From positions 1-23,373 of the forward strand of contig JANDJZ010001058.1 of NCBI GenBank assembly GCA_027943245.1: a stretch of DNA of 23,373 nucleotides. Direction: 5' to 3'. The stretch comes from Acanthamoeba sp. SK_2022b (lineage: Eukaryota > Discosea > Longamoebia > Acanthamoebidae). Below the pieces are notes generated by a model, which was given only the letters and a program-made list of their open reading frames with translations, was not told the DNA's origin and did not search any database. How positions within the stretch are numbered: position 1 is the first letter of the stretch; the number at the start of each line of letters is the position of its first letter. Positions 6,975-15,080 of the stretch are shown here, piece by piece. The position numbers and the translations under genes are program-made.

Positions 6975-7058
6975 GGTGCCGCGCGGCCGACTGGCTTTGG
7001 CTCGCGTTGCACCGTGACTTTTGCGCAATACGGTGCGGGCTGTACAGCAGCCCGGCAC
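6975..7058 (+). promoter_or_regulatory. Mutually exclusive helices in the tig leader
   Basis: Four segments can pair in alternative ways: 6975-6983 with 7003-7013 (GGTGC-CGCG / CGCG-TT-GCACC), 7009-7015 with 7030-7036 (GCACCGT / ACGGTGC), and 7033-7042 with 7048-7058 (GTGC-GGGCTG / CAGCCC-G-GCAC). The last lies 16 nt before the AGGA ribosome site. Neighbouring pairings exclude each other, as in attenuators or translational switches. No T tract follows, so a translational effect would be more likely than termination. Hand-folded. Confidence 0.35.
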
Positions 7059-7083
7059 GGTCCAATCCCTCATAGGAACAAAC

Positions 7084-8394
7084 ATGGCCGTTACTGTTGA
7101 AACCCTTGAAAAGCTCGAGCGCAAGATCACGCTGAGCCTGCCCCTGAACTCCATCCAGAGCGAAGTCGAGAACCGCCTCAAGCAAGTGGCGCGCACCGTG
7201 AAGATGGACGGCTTCCGTCCCGGCAAGGTGCCGATGAGCGTGGTGGCCCAGCGTTATGGCTATTCGGTGCAGTACGAAGTGCTCAACGACAAGGTCGGCG
7301 AGGCTTTCGCACAGGCTGTCAACGAAGCCAAGCTGCGCGTGGCCGGCCAGCCCCGCATCTCCGAAAAGGAAGGCGCTCCCGAGGGCGAGGCCCAGTTCGA
7401 AGCCATCTTCGAAGTGATGCCTGAAGTCAAGATCGGTGACCTGACCTCGGCCGAAGTCGAGAAGCTGACCGCCGAAGTGGACGACGCCGCCATCGACAAG
7501 ACCGTGGACATCCTGCGCAAGCAGCGCCGCACCTTCGCGCAGCGCGCCCAGGCCGATGTGGCCGTGGACGGCGACCGCGTGACCGTGGACTTCGAAGGCA
7601 AGATCGACGGCGAGACCTTCTCCGGCGGCAAGGCCGAAGACTTCCAGTTCCTGGTCGGCGAAGGCCAGATGCTCAAGGAATTCGAAGACGCAGTGCGCGG
7701 CATGAAGGCCGGCGAGTCCAAGACCTTCCCCCTGGCTTTCCCCGCCGACTACCACGGCAAGGACGTGGCCGGCAAGACTGCCGACTTCCTGGTGACGGTC
7801 AAGAAGATCGAAGCCGCCAACCTGCCCGAAGTGGACGAGGCCTTTGCCAAGGCCCTGGGCGTGGCTGAAGGCACGGTCGAAGGCCTGCGCGCCGACATCA
7901 AGAAGAACCTGGAGCGTGAAGTCAAGTTCCGCGTCCAGGGCCGCAACAAGCAAGCCGTGATGGACGCCCTGGTGTCCAAGGCCGAGCTGGAACTGCCGAA
8001 GGCTTCGGTGCAGGCTGAAGTCGCACGTCTGCTGGAAGGCGCCCGCGCCGAGCTGCAGCAGCGCGGCATCAAGGACGCCGACAAGGCCGAGATCCCTGAA
8101 GACGTGTTCCTGCCCCAAGCCGAGCGCCGCGTGCGCCTGGGCCTGGTGGTGGCCGAGCTGGTGCGCGCCAACGAGCTGCACGCCACGCCCGAGCAGATCA
8201 AGGCCCACGTGGAAGAGCTGGCCGCCAGCTACGAAAAGCCCGAAGACGTGGCACGCTGGTACTTCGGCGACCGCCAACGCCTGGCTGAAGTCGAAGCTGT
8301 TGTCATCGAAAACAACGTGACCGAGTTCGTGCTGGGCAAGGCCAAGGTCTCCGACAAGGCCGTGTCCTTCGACGAACTGATGGGCCAGGCCTGA
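7084..8394 (+). CDS. tig: Trigger factor, ribosome-associated chaperone and peptidyl-prolyl isomerase
   Basis: A 436-residue protein, the usual length (432 in E. coli). The N-terminal ribosome-binding domain carries the signature GFRPGKVP (43-50), which docks on protein L23 at the tunnel exit. An FKBP-like isomerase domain follows (about 161-243; [16 protein letters not shown]...[20 protein letters not shown]), then the helical C-terminal chaperone domain (about 245-436). It binds nascent chains in the cytoplasm. The ATG at 7084 has AGGA at good spacing; an earlier in-frame ATG (7021) lies in the structured leader and is rejected. It heads the tig-clpP-clpX-lon cluster, followed by a terminator hairpin that also carries a sigma-32-like promoter. 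The gene is intact and begins about 420 bases after the last phage gene. Confidence 0.98.
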   Translation: MAVTVETLEKLERKITLSLPLNSIQSEVENRLKQVARTVKMDGFRPGKVPMSVVAQRYGYSVQYEVLNDKVGEAFAQAVNEAKLRVAGQPRISEKEGAPEGEAQFEAIFEVMPEVKIGDLTSAEVEKLTAEVDDAAIDKTVDILRKQRRTFAQRAQADVAVDGDRVTVDFEGKIDGETFSGGKAEDFQFLVGEGQMLKEFEDAVRGMKAGESKTFPLAFPADYHGKDVAGKTADFLVTVKKIEAANLPEVDEAFAKALGVAEGTVEGLRADIKKNLEREVKFRVQGRNKQAVMDALVSKAELELPKASVQAEVARLLEGARAELQQRGIKDADKAEIPEDVFLPQAERRVRLGLVVAELVRANELHATPEQIKAHVEELAASYEKPEDVARWYFGDRQRLAEVEAVVIENNVTEFVLGKAKVSDKAVSFDELMGQA

Positions 8395-8452
8395 GGGTTT
8401 GAGCACCGCCTGCCTGCCGCTTCGTGAGATCGGCGGGCGGGTTGGCATCTGC

Positions 8453-8490
8453 GGGGCTTGTGCTTTGGCGCACAAGCCCCATTTTCTTTC
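8453..8490 (+). terminator. Intrinsic terminator after tig
   Basis: A perfect 11-bp stem (8453-8463 GGGGCTTGTGC / 8470-8480 GCACAAGCCCC) with a 6-base loop is followed by ATTTTCTTTC. It should stop much tig transcription before clpP. Confidence 0.8.
8457..8484 (+). promoter_or_regulatory. Sigma-32-like heat-shock promoter for clpP
   Basis: CTTGTGC (8457-8463) and CCCCATTT (8477-8484) have a 14-nt gap between CTTGTG and CCCC. The E. coli sigma-32 consensus is CTTGAAA, 11-16 nt, CCCCATNT, so the -10 is a full match and the -35 matches in CTTG. The start would be about 8492, 38 nt before the clpP ATG. clpP is sigma-32 controlled in E. coli. The elements lie inside the arms of the tig terminator. 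Confidence 0.6.
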
Positions 8491-8529
8491 CGGATACGGC
8501 TAAAGTAGCCCCCTAGTACTGGAGAAAAC

Positions 8530-9138
8530 ATGAGCGCATTGGAAACTCAGGGTTTGGGCATGATCCCAATGGTCATCGAACAGTCCGGCCGCGGAGAGCG
8601 GTCGTACGACATCTACTCGCGCCTGCTCAAGGACCGGGTGATCTTCCTGGTGGGCCCTGTCAATGACCAGACGGCCAACCTCGTCGTGGCCCAGCTGCTG
8701 TTCCTTGAAAGCGAAAACCCCGACAAGGACATTTCGTTCTACATCAACAGCCCCGGCGGCTCCGTAAGCGCCGGCCTGGCCATCTTCGACACGATGAACT
8801 TCATCAAGCCCGATGTGTCCACGCTGTGCACCGGCATTGCAGCCAGCATGGGTGCCTTCCTGCTGGCCGCTGGCACCAAGGGCAAGCGCTTTGCGCTGCC
8901 CAACTCCCAGGTCATGATCCACCAGCCGCTGGGCGGCATGCAGGGCCAGGCCACCGAGATCGAGATCCACGCCCGCGAGATCCTCAAGACCCGCGAGCGC
9001 CTGAACAAGATCCTGGCCGAGCGCACGGGCCAACCGCTGGAAAAGATCCAGCACGACACCGAGCGCGACTACTTCCTGTCCGCCGACGAAGCCAAGGACT
9101 ACGGCCTGGTCGATCAGGTGATCAACAAGCGCTCCTGA
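8530..9138 (+). CDS. clpP: ATP-dependent Clp protease proteolytic subunit ClpP
   Basis: A 202-residue serine peptidase (S14 family; 207 in E. coli). The catalytic triad is S106 in [10 protein letters not shown]131 in MIHQPLGG and D180 in ERDYFL, with spacing (25 and 49 residues) exactly as in E. coli. [10 protein letters not shown] (73-82) is the oxyanion-hole segment. The short N-terminal part before MIPMVIEQ is probably removed by self-processing, as in E. coli. ClpP forms a double heptamer that degrades proteins fed by ClpX (next gene) or ClpA. GGAG lies 7 nt before the ATG. It probably has its own heat-shock-type promoter within the tig terminator. A strong hairpin separates it from clpX. 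Confidence 0.98.
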   Translation: MSALETQGLGMIPMVIEQSGRGERSYDIYSRLLKDRVIFLVGPVNDQTANLVVAQLLFLESENPDKDISFYINSPGGSVSAGLAIFDTMNFIKPDVSTLCTGIAASMGAFLLAAGTKGKRFALPNSQVMIHQPLGGMQGQATEIEIHAREILKTRERLNKILAERTGQPLEKIQHDTERDYFLSADEAKDYGLVDQVINKRS

Positions 9139-9162
9139 AGCCCGGAGGCTGTATGAGAATGG

Positions 9163-9192
9163 GCGGCGTTTTCCCCCTACGGAAAACGCCGC
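9163..9192 (+). terminator. Strong hairpin between clpP and clpX (attenuator-like)
   Basis: A perfect 12-bp stem (GCGGCGTTTTCC / GGAAAACGCCGC) with a 6-base loop lies in the 107-base clpP-clpX gap. It is followed by TTTCCATTTGG, only a weak T tract. It may be a partial terminator or mRNA processing/stability element that sets ClpP above ClpX. AT-richer sequence downstream (TATCAT at 9205-9210) might be the -10 of a separate clpX promoter, but no -35 supports it. Confidence 0.6.
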
Positions 9193-9245
9193 TTTCCATT
9201 TGGTTATCATCCTTTTCCATATTTCTGTAACAAGGCACCGACCCC

Positions 9246-10508
9246 ATGGCCGAGAAAAAAGGCTCCTCCAGCGAAAAAAACCTTTATTGCACCTTCTGCG
9301 GCAAGAGCCAGCATGAGGTCAAGAAGCTGATCGCGGGTCCGTCAGTCTTTATCTGCGACGAGTGCATCGATCTCTGCAACGAGATCATCCGCGACGAGCA
9401 GCCCAGCACCGAGGCCAAGGACGGCCGAGGCGACCTGCCCACGCCCGCCGAAATCAAGGCCAACCTGGACAACTACGTGATCGGCCAGGACCTGCCCAAG
9501 CGCACGCTGGCTGTCGCCGTATACAACCACTACAAGCGCCTGCGTCACAAGGACAAGGCCGGCAAGGACGAGATTGAGCTGGCCAAGAGCAACATCCTGC
9601 TCATCGGTCCCACGGGCTCCGGCAAGACGCTGCTGGCGCAGACGCTGGCGCGTATGCTCAACGTTCCCTTCGTCATGGCCGATGCCACCACGCTGACCGA
9701 GGCCGGCTACGTGGGCGAGGACGTCGAGAACATCATCCAGAAGCTGCTGCAAAGCTGCGAGTACGACGTCGAGCGTGCGCAGCGCGGCATCGTCTACATC
9801 GACGAGATCGACAAGATCTCGCGCAAGTCCGACAACCCCAGCATCACGCGTGACGTGTCGGGCGAGGGCGTGCAGCAGGCCCTGCTCAAGCTCATCGAAG
9901 GCACCATGGCCAGCGTGCCTCCGCAAGGCGGCCGCAAGCATCCGAACCAGGACTTCCTGCAGATCGACACGACCAACATCCTGTTCATCTGCGGTGGCGC
10001 GTTCGCGGGCCTGGAGAAGGTCATCGAGAACCGTACCGAGGCGTCGGGCATCGGCTTTGGCGCCACGGTCAAGAGCAAGAAGCAGCGCTCCATCTCGGAA
10101 GTGTTCCAGGAGATCGAGCCTGAAGACCTGATCAAGTTCGGCATCATCCCCGAGCTGGTCGGCCGCATGCCCGTGGTCACGGCCCTGGCCGAACTGGGCG
10201 AAGACGCCCTGGTGCAGATCCTGACCGAGCCCAAGAACGCCCTGGTCAAGCAGTACAGCAAGCTGCTGGCCATGGAAGGCGTGGAGCTGGAGATCCGGCC
10301 CGCCGCGCTCAAGGCCATCGCCCGCAAGGCGCTGGCGCGCAAGACGGGTGCGCGTGGCCTGCGCTCCATCCTGGAGCAATCGCTGATCGGCACCATGTAC
10401 GAACTGCCCAATGCCGACAATGTCGAGAAGGTGGTGGTGGACGAGTCCACCATCGAAGACGGAAAAGCACCGCTGCTGGTTTACCGCGAGGCGGCCAAGA
10501 AAGCCTGA
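9246..10508 (+). CDS. clpX: ATP-dependent unfoldase ClpX
   Basis: A 420-residue Clp/Hsp100 AAA+ unfoldase (424 in E. coli). The N-terminal C4 zinc-binding domain has C15, C18, C37 and C40 (CTFC...CDEC). Walker A is GPTGSGKT (121-128), pore loop GYVG (154-157) and Walker B IVYIDE (182-187). [10 protein letters not shown] supplies the RKH loop, and GIGFGA the IGF-type loop that docks on ClpP. It unfolds tagged or specific substrates and threads them into ClpP, encoded just upstream. The ATG at 9246 has AAGG about 12 nt upstream, a rather long spacing. Nothing abnormal in the protein. Confidence 0.98.
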   Translation: MAEKKGSSSEKNLYCTFCGKSQHEVKKLIAGPSVFICDECIDLCNEIIRDEQPSTEAKDGRGDLPTPAEIKANLDNYVIGQDLPKRTLAVAVYNHYKRLRHKDKAGKDEIELAKSNILLIGPTGSGKTLLAQTLARMLNVPFVMADATTLTEAGYVGEDVENIIQKLLQSCEYDVERAQRGIVYIDEIDKISRKSDNPSITRDVSGEGVQQALLKLIEGTMASVPPQGGRKHPNQDFLQIDTTNILFICGGAFAGLEKVIENRTEASGIGFGATVKSKKQRSISEVFQEIEPEDLIKFGIIPELVGRMPVVTALAELGEDALVQILTEPKNALVKQYSKLLAMEGVELEIRPAALKAIARKALARKTGARGLRSILEQSLIGTMYELPNADNVEKVVVDESTIEDGKAPLLVYREAAKKA

Positions 10509-10512
10509 TGCG

Positions 10513-10569
10513 CCGCTGCCTGCAAAGGTCCGGCAGCGCAAGTCCCTGTGGCCCGAAATCCTTTCGGGC
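10513..10569 (+). other. Two hairpins between clpX and lon
   Basis: The first pairs CGCTGCC with GGCAGCG across 11 bases (about 10514-10538). The second is a perfect 8-bp stem GCCCGAAA-TCC-TTTCGGGC (10551-10569). Neither has a T tract on the plus strand, so they are weak terminators at best; they may stabilise the clpX mRNA 3' end. Confidence 0.5.
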
Positions 10570-10575
10570 TGCGGG

Positions 10576-10604
10576 GTTGAAATACACCGGTGGGCGGACC
10601 ATCT
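10576..10604 (+). promoter_or_regulatory. Possible sigma-32-like promoter for lon
   Basis: GTTGAAA (10576-10582), a 14-base spacer and GACCATCT (10597-10604) resemble CTTGAAA and CCCCATNT, with one mismatch in the -35 and two in the -10. The start would lie about 17 nt before the lon ATG. lon is a sigma-32 target in E. coli. Suggestive only. Confidence 0.4.
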
Positions 10605-10628
10605 TCCGCTGACAAACCGAGGATTCCC

Positions 10629-10883
10629 ATGTCAGGACATACCCCTTTGCCTTCCACCCCCCTAGACCTGGCGCTGCTGCCGCTGCGCGATGTGGTCGTG
10701 TTCCCCCACATGGTGATCCCGCTGTTCGTGGGCCGCGCCAAGAGCATCAAGGCGCTGGAGCTGGCCATGGAAGGCGACCGCCGCATCATGCTGGTGGCCC
10801 AGAAGACCGCCTCCAAGGACGAACCCACGGCGGCCGACATGTTCGACGTCGGCTGCGTCTCCACCATCTTGCAGATGCTCAAG

Positions 10884-10915
<32 letters not shown>

Positions 10916-13043
10916 AGGCCAGCAGCGCGCGCTGGTCAAGCAGGTCATGGATGAAGAGACCCACTTCGTGGGCTCCGTCGTGCCCGTGGCGCCCGAGGCC
11001 GAAACCCACAAGCCCAGCGAGATCGAAGCCCTGCGCCGCGCCGTGACGCAGCAGTTCGACCAGTACGTCAAGCTCAACAAGAAGATCCCGCCCGAGATCC
11101 TCACCTCCATCGCCAGCATCGACGATGCCGGCCGCCTGGCCGACACCATCGCCGCGCACCTGCCGCTCAAGCTCGAGAACAAGCAGGCCGTGCTCGACCT
11201 GGTGGACATCAAGGAGCGCCTGGAAAACCTGTTCGAGCAGCTGGACCGTGAAGTCGACATCCTCAATGTCGACAAGCGCATCCGTGGTCGCGTCAAGCGC
11301 CAGATGGAAAAGAACCAGCGCGACTTCTATTTGAACGAGCAGGTCAAGGCCATCCAGAAGGAGCTGGGCGAGGGCGAGGACGGCGCTGACATCGAAGAGA
11401 TCGAAAAGAAGATCAAGCTCGCTCGCATGCCCGCCGAGGCGCGCAAGAAGGCCGAGGCCGAGCTCAAGAAGCTCAAGCTCATGTCGCCCATGTCGGCTGA
11501 AGCCACCGTGGTGCGCAACTACATCGATGTGCTCACGGGCCTGCCCTGGAGCAAGAAGACCAAGATCAAGCACGACCTGGCCAATGCCGAGGAGGTGCTC
11601 AATGCCGACCACTTCGGCCTTGAAAAGGTCAAGGACCGCATCCTTGAATACCTTGCCGTGCAGCAACGCGTGGACAAGGTCAAGGCGCCCATCCTGTGCC
11701 TGGTCGGTCCTCCGGGCGTGGGCAAGACCTCGCTGGGCCAGTCCATCGCCAAGGCCACGGGCCGCAAGTACGTCCGCATGGCGCTGGGCGGCATGCGTGA
11801 CGAGGCGGAAATCCGCGGCCACCGCCGCACCTACATCGGCGCCATGCCGGGCAAGGTGCTGCAAAGCCTGGACAAGGTCGGCACGCGCAACCCGCTGTTC
11901 CTCCTGGACGAAATCGACAAGCTCGGCATGGACTTCCGTGGCGATCCGTCGAGCGCCCTGCTGGAAGTGCTGGACCCCGAGCAAAACCACACCTTCGGCG
12001 ATCACTACGTCGAAGTGGACTTCGACCTCAGCGACGTGATGTTCGTGGCGACCTCCAACTCCATGAATATCCCGCCCGCGCTGCTGGACCGCATGGAAGT
12101 GATCCGCCTGTCGGGTTACACCGAGGACGAAAAGGTCAACATCGCCATCCGCTACCTGCTGCCCAAGCAGATCACCAACAACGGTGTGAAGGAAGGCGAG
12201 ATGCGGGTGGAGGAATCCGCCATCCGCGACATCGTGCGCTACTACACGCGAGAGGCCGGCGTGCGTTCGCTGGAGCGCGAGCTGTCCAAGATCTGCCGCA
12301 AGGTCGTCAAGGGCCTGCAGCTCAAGAAGCTGGAGCCCACCGTCGTCGTCACTGCCGACAACCTGCCTGACTACCTGGGTGTTCGCAAGTACACCTATGG
12401 CCGTGCCGAACTGAACAACCAGATCGGCCAGGTCGTGGGTCTTGCCTGGACCGAGGTCGGCGGCGATCTGCTGACCATTGAGGCCGCCATCATGCCCGGC
12501 AAGGGCGTGATCTCGCGCACCGGCTCGCTGGGCGACGTGATGAAGGAATCGGTCGAAGCCGCGCGTACCGTGGTGCGCAGCCGCTCGCGCATGCTGGGCA
12601 TCAAGGACGAGGCCTTCGAGAAGAAGGACATCCACGTGCACGTGCCCGATGGCGCCACCCCCAAGGACGGCCCCAGCGCGGGTGCAGCCATGACGACGGC
12701 CTTCGTCTCTGCGCTGACGGGTATCCCGGTGCGTGCCGATGTCGCCATGACTGGTGAAATCACGCTGCGCGGTGAGGTCACCGCCATCGGCGGCCTCAAG
12801 GAAAAGCTGCTGGCGGCCCTGCGTGGCGGCATCAAGACGGTGCTGATTCCCGAAGAGAACGTCAAGGACCTCCAGGAGATCCCCGACAACGTCAAGAGCG
12901 GCCTGGAAATCATTCCCGTCAAGTGGATCGACCAGGTCCTCAAGGTGGCGCTGGAACGTGTGCCAGAGCCTCTGTCCGACGAGGAGGCCGCCGCCGTGGC
13001 CCCGGCGGAAACCAAGGCTGTGGAGCCTGCAGTCAAGCACTGA
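10629..13043 (+). CDS. lon: ATP-dependent protease Lon (LonA)
   Basis: An 804-residue LonA protease (784 in E. coli). Domains in order: N-terminal substrate-binding domain (about 14-210, beginning LALLPLRDVVVFPHMVIPLFVGR), helical/coiled-coil linker (about 215-300), AAA+ module with Walker A GPPGVGKT (360-367) and Walker B FLLDEID (424-430), and a C-terminal protease domain. The catalytic dyad is S683 (KDGPSAGAAM) and K726 (GGLKEKLLAA), 43 residues apart as in E. coli. The C-terminal 25 residues are Ala/Glu-rich and probably disordered. The ATG at 10629 has GAGGA upstream; an earlier in-frame ATG (10590) lacks support. It degrades misfolded and regulatory proteins in the cytoplasm. No hairpin terminator is evident before the tRNA cluster. 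Confidence 0.98.
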
Positions 13044-13084
13044 AGATGAAAAAATGTAGCGTTTTTCCTGAACCCTCCAAGAAC

Positions 13085-13146
13085 TACGCTACAATTCATC
13101 CCATCGCAGCAAACGACGTTGTAGAATGTCAGGCTTCGATAGAAAC
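13085..13146 (+). promoter_or_regulatory. Probable promoter region of the tRNA-Gly/Cys cluster
   Basis: Two -10-like boxes, TACAAT (13089-13094) and TAGAAT (13122-13127), precede the first tRNA (13147). The second is followed by GTCAGGCTTCG, almost the same as at the tig promoter. Neither has a clear -35. A stable RNA promoter is expected here. Confidence 0.45.
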
Positions 13147-13222
13147 GCGGGAATAGCTCAGTTGGTAGAGCGCAACCTTGCCAAGGTTGAGGTCGACGGT
13201 TCGAACCCGTTTTCCCGCTCCA
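13147..13222 (+). tRNA. tRNA-Gly (anticodon GCC), copy 1
   Basis: A 76-nt cloverleaf with acceptor GCGGGAA/TTCCCGC, U73 and encoded CCA. The anticodon loop CTTGCCAAG gives GCC at positions 34-36, and the T loop is GGTTCGAACC. It reads GGC/GGU codons. First of three identical tandem copies. Confidence 0.97.
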
Positions 13223-13289
13223 GATTTCGAACATGCTTTCGGGTGTGTTCGGTTCTGGTGGCGGTTGGCTGCCAGAATGGATGATTCAA

Positions 13290-13365
13290 GCGGGAATAGC
13301 TCAGTTGGTAGAGCGCAACCTTGCCAAGGTTGAGGTCGACGGTTCGAACCCGTTTTCCCGCTCCA
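13290..13365 (+). tRNA. tRNA-Gly (anticodon GCC), copy 2
   Basis: Identical in all 76 positions to copy 1. The spacer before it (67 nt) resembles the spacer after it (58 nt), which points to tandem duplication of a tRNA-plus-spacer unit. Confidence 0.97.
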
Positions 13366-13423
13366 GTTTTGAATGTGCCTTGTGTACGTTCGATTCAGGT
13401 GACGGGTAGTTGCTTGAATGTTT

Positions 13424-13499
13424 GCGGGAATAGCTCAGTTGGTAGAGCGCAACCTTGCCAAGGTTGAGGTCGACGGTTCGAACCCGTTTTCCCGCTCCA
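13424..13499 (+). tRNA. tRNA-Gly (anticodon GCC), copy 3
   Basis: Identical to copies 1 and 2, with encoded CCA. It is followed after 46 nt by tRNA-Cys, probably in one transcript. Confidence 0.97.
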
Positions 13500-13545
13500 G
13501 TTTTTAAAAACTGCAGCAATGCTGTAGTTGTTTGATAGTGATCTT

Positions 13546-13618
13546 GGCGCGATAGCAAAGCGGTTATGCCCCGGATTGCAAATCCGGTTAGACCAGTTCG
13601 ACTCTGGTTCGCGCTCCA
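13546..13618 (+). tRNA. tRNA-Cys (anticodon GCA), unusual acceptor end
   Basis: D, anticodon and T arms are regular (anticodon loop ATTGCAAAT; T arm ACCAG-TTCGACT-CTGGT). The 5' acceptor strand is GGCGCGA, but the 3' side reads TCGCGCTCCA, one base shorter than the expected TCGCGCC-U-CCA. Either G1 pairs with U72, leaving C73 and only CA encoded, or the first G is unpaired and the acceptor stem has six pairs. tRNA-Cys normally has U73, a cysteinyl-tRNA synthetase identity base. Confidence 0.9.
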
Positions 13619-13641
13619 AAAATTCATTGCGAAAACAGTTC

Positions 13642-13670
13642 AAAAGGCCCTTCGGGGCCTTTTTCTTTTT
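13642..13670 (+). terminator. Terminator of the tRNA-Gly/Cys transcript
   Basis: AAAAGGCCC-TTC-GGGGCCTTTTTCTTTTT: a 7-8 bp stem with a UUCG-type loop and a long T tract, 23 nt after tRNA-Cys. Confidence 0.9.
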
Positions 13671-14001
13671 CTGCGTCAGGATCATGGCTTGTCCTTGCTG
13701 TCTGGTTCGAGCCGGCCCCGTGCCCGGTCAAGCTCCATCTCTCCCTCTCTCTAAAGTTTCGGCACTCTGCGAGTGGTTCAGGGCTTGTTCTTCTGTGACA
13801 TGAAGAGAATTCCATTTTGTAATTCATTGCCAGTTCGGTGAATTATTTTGTTTCCAATTGTTCTGCCTGGATCCTCGCCACGAGCGTGCTTATTGGAAGT
13901 TGATTGGAAAATTGCAAAAAAGTGCAAATGGCTTGCCATTGGCAGTGGTTTCAATTGGCCGGTCGTGGATATGATGCGCGCTTCATTCATCGGGAGGGAT
14001 T
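13671..14001. other. Gene-free, AT-richer region upstream of loiP
   Basis: About 330 bases with no credible gene. From about 13800 to 13975 the sequence is clearly more AT-rich than the rest of the window and holds short repeats (AATTCATTGCCAGT, TGCAAAAAAGTGCAA) and a near-palindrome TGCCA-T-TGGCA (13934-13944 region). TATGAT at 13970-13975 could be the -10 for loiP, but no good -35 is seen. Confidence 0.5.
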
Positions 14002-14766
14002 ATGAAGATCAAGCTATTGACGGCGATTGTTGCCGGCGGCGTGGTGCTGGCGGGTTGTAAAACCATGGAGTCCGCTGATGTGGGCGGGCTGCTGGATTCG
14101 GGCTCCACGGCCATGAAGGCCATGACACTCACGGATGACGATGTGGTCACGCTGTCCAACGACTCCTGCGCGGCCATGGATGCGCAGAACAAGGTGGCCG
14201 ATGCCAAGAGCAAGTACACGGTGCGGCTGAACAAGGTCATTGCCAGCATGCCGCAGGCCGTCAATGGGAAAAAAGCCGTCTACAAGGTCTATATGACGCA
14301 GGACGTGAATGCCTGGGCCATGGCCAATGGCTGCATTCGCGTCTACAGCGGCCTGATGGATCTGATGAACGACGATGAATTGCGTGGCGTGATTGGCCAT
14401 GAGATCGGGCATGTGGCTCTGGGCCATAGCAAGAAGCGCATGCAAACGGCCTATGCGGCATCGGCTGCGCGCTCGATTGCAGCCAATAGCGGCAATTCGG
14501 CGCTGGCCTCGCTGTCGCGCTCGCAGGCCGGAGATCTGGGTGAGAAGTTCATCAACGCCCAGTTCTCCCAGTCCCAGGAGTCGGCGGCTGATGACTATTC
14601 CTTTGACCTGCTCACGGAAAAGAAGATGAGTCGCCAGGGCCTGGTCACATCGTTCCAGAAGCTGGCCAAGCTCAGCGGTGGCAGTGGCGGCAGCTCCATC
14701 CTGAGCTCTCACCCCCCGTCTGAACAGCGCGCCAAGCGCATGCAGGACCGCATCGACGGCAAGTAA
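14002..14766 (+). CDS. loiP: LoiP/YggG-like M48 metalloprotease lipoprotein
   Basis: A 254-residue protein, the length of E. coli LoiP (252). The signal peptide ends in a lipobox LAGC with C19 as lipidation site; K20 and T21 after it are compatible with outer-membrane sorting (no D at +2). The zinc protease motif is HEIGH (H133, E134, H137), with the third ligand probably E193 in SQESAADDYS. The M48 tail HPPSEQRAKRM, seen in related Oma1/BepA/LoiP proteins, is near the C-terminus. E. coli LoiP is an outer-membrane endopeptidase linked to low osmolarity and envelope quality control. The ATG follows GGGAGGG at short spacing. It is flanked on both sides by identical tRNA-Gly genes. The specific orthology to LoiP is probable, not proven. 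Confidence 0.9.
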   Translation: MKIKLLTAIVAGGVVLAGCKTMESADVGGLLDSGSTAMKAMTLTDDDVVTLSNDSCAAMDAQNKVADAKSKYTVRLNKVIASMPQAVNGKKAVYKVYMTQDVNAWAMANGCIRVYSGLMDLMNDDELRGVIGHEIGHVALGHSKKRMQTAYAASAARSIAANSGNSALASLSRSQAGDLGEKFINAQFSQSQESAADDYSFDLLTEKKMSRQGLVTSFQKLAKLSGGSGGSSILSSHPPSEQRAKRMQDRIDGK

Positions 14767-14861
14767 GCGACGGCATGGAGCGGGCTGCTGTGCGGGTGGG
14801 CATTGATCCGCTTCGACGCGGATTTTTTCCGTACTTGGTCCGGAGTGCCGGAAATCTGCGC

Positions 14862-14867
14862 TAGAAT
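14862..14867 (+). promoter_or_regulatory. Possible -10 of the tRNA-Gly copy 4 promoter
   Basis: TAGAAT at 14862-14867 lies 39 nt before tRNA-Gly copy 4 and is the same hexamer as upstream of copy 1. No clear -35 at 16-18 bp. Confidence 0.35.
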
Positions 14868-14905
14868 TCAAGTCTGCTCTGTGAGGCGCACAGCTTGACA
14901 GATAT

Positions 14906-14981
14906 GCGGGAATAGCTCAGTTGGTAGAGCGCAACCTTGCCAAGGTTGAGGTCGACGGTTCGAACCCGTTTTCCCGCTCCA
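14906..14981 (+). tRNA. tRNA-Gly (anticodon GCC), copy 4
   Basis: Identical in all 76 positions to the three tandem copies about 1.4-1.8 kb upstream, but with unrelated flanks. Encoded CCA. It has its own terminator directly after it. Confidence 0.97.
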
Positions 14982-14987
14982 ATTCAG

Positions 14988-15018
14988 AAAAAAGGGAAGC
15001 GGTAACGCTTCCCTTTTT
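14988..15018 (+). terminator. Terminator after tRNA-Gly copy 4
   Basis: AAAAAAGGGAAGCG-GTAA-CGCTTCCCTTTTT: a perfect 10-bp GC-containing stem extended by A-T pairs, GTAA loop and T tract. It separates tRNA-Gly from tRNA-Leu, although some read-through to tRNA-Leu is possible. Confidence 0.9.
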
Positions 15019-15080
15019 CGTTGGTGCTGCAGTTCGCAGGCATGAGCAGCTTGCGTTGGCCTGTGACGCTGCGGTGCAGG

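Noticed and set aside
6589..8475. Long minus-strand open frame across tig and the phage junction
   Set aside because: Antisense to trigger factor, composition typical of a shadow frame, no recognisable domain.
10662..13040. Nearly full-length minus-strand open frame opposite lon
   Set aside because: Artefact of high third-position GC; Lon itself is unmistakable.
13147..13499. The regularly spaced 76-bp repeats as a CRISPR-like array
   Set aside because: They are perfect tRNA-Gly genes; too long and too few for CRISPR, and the spacers are related to each other.
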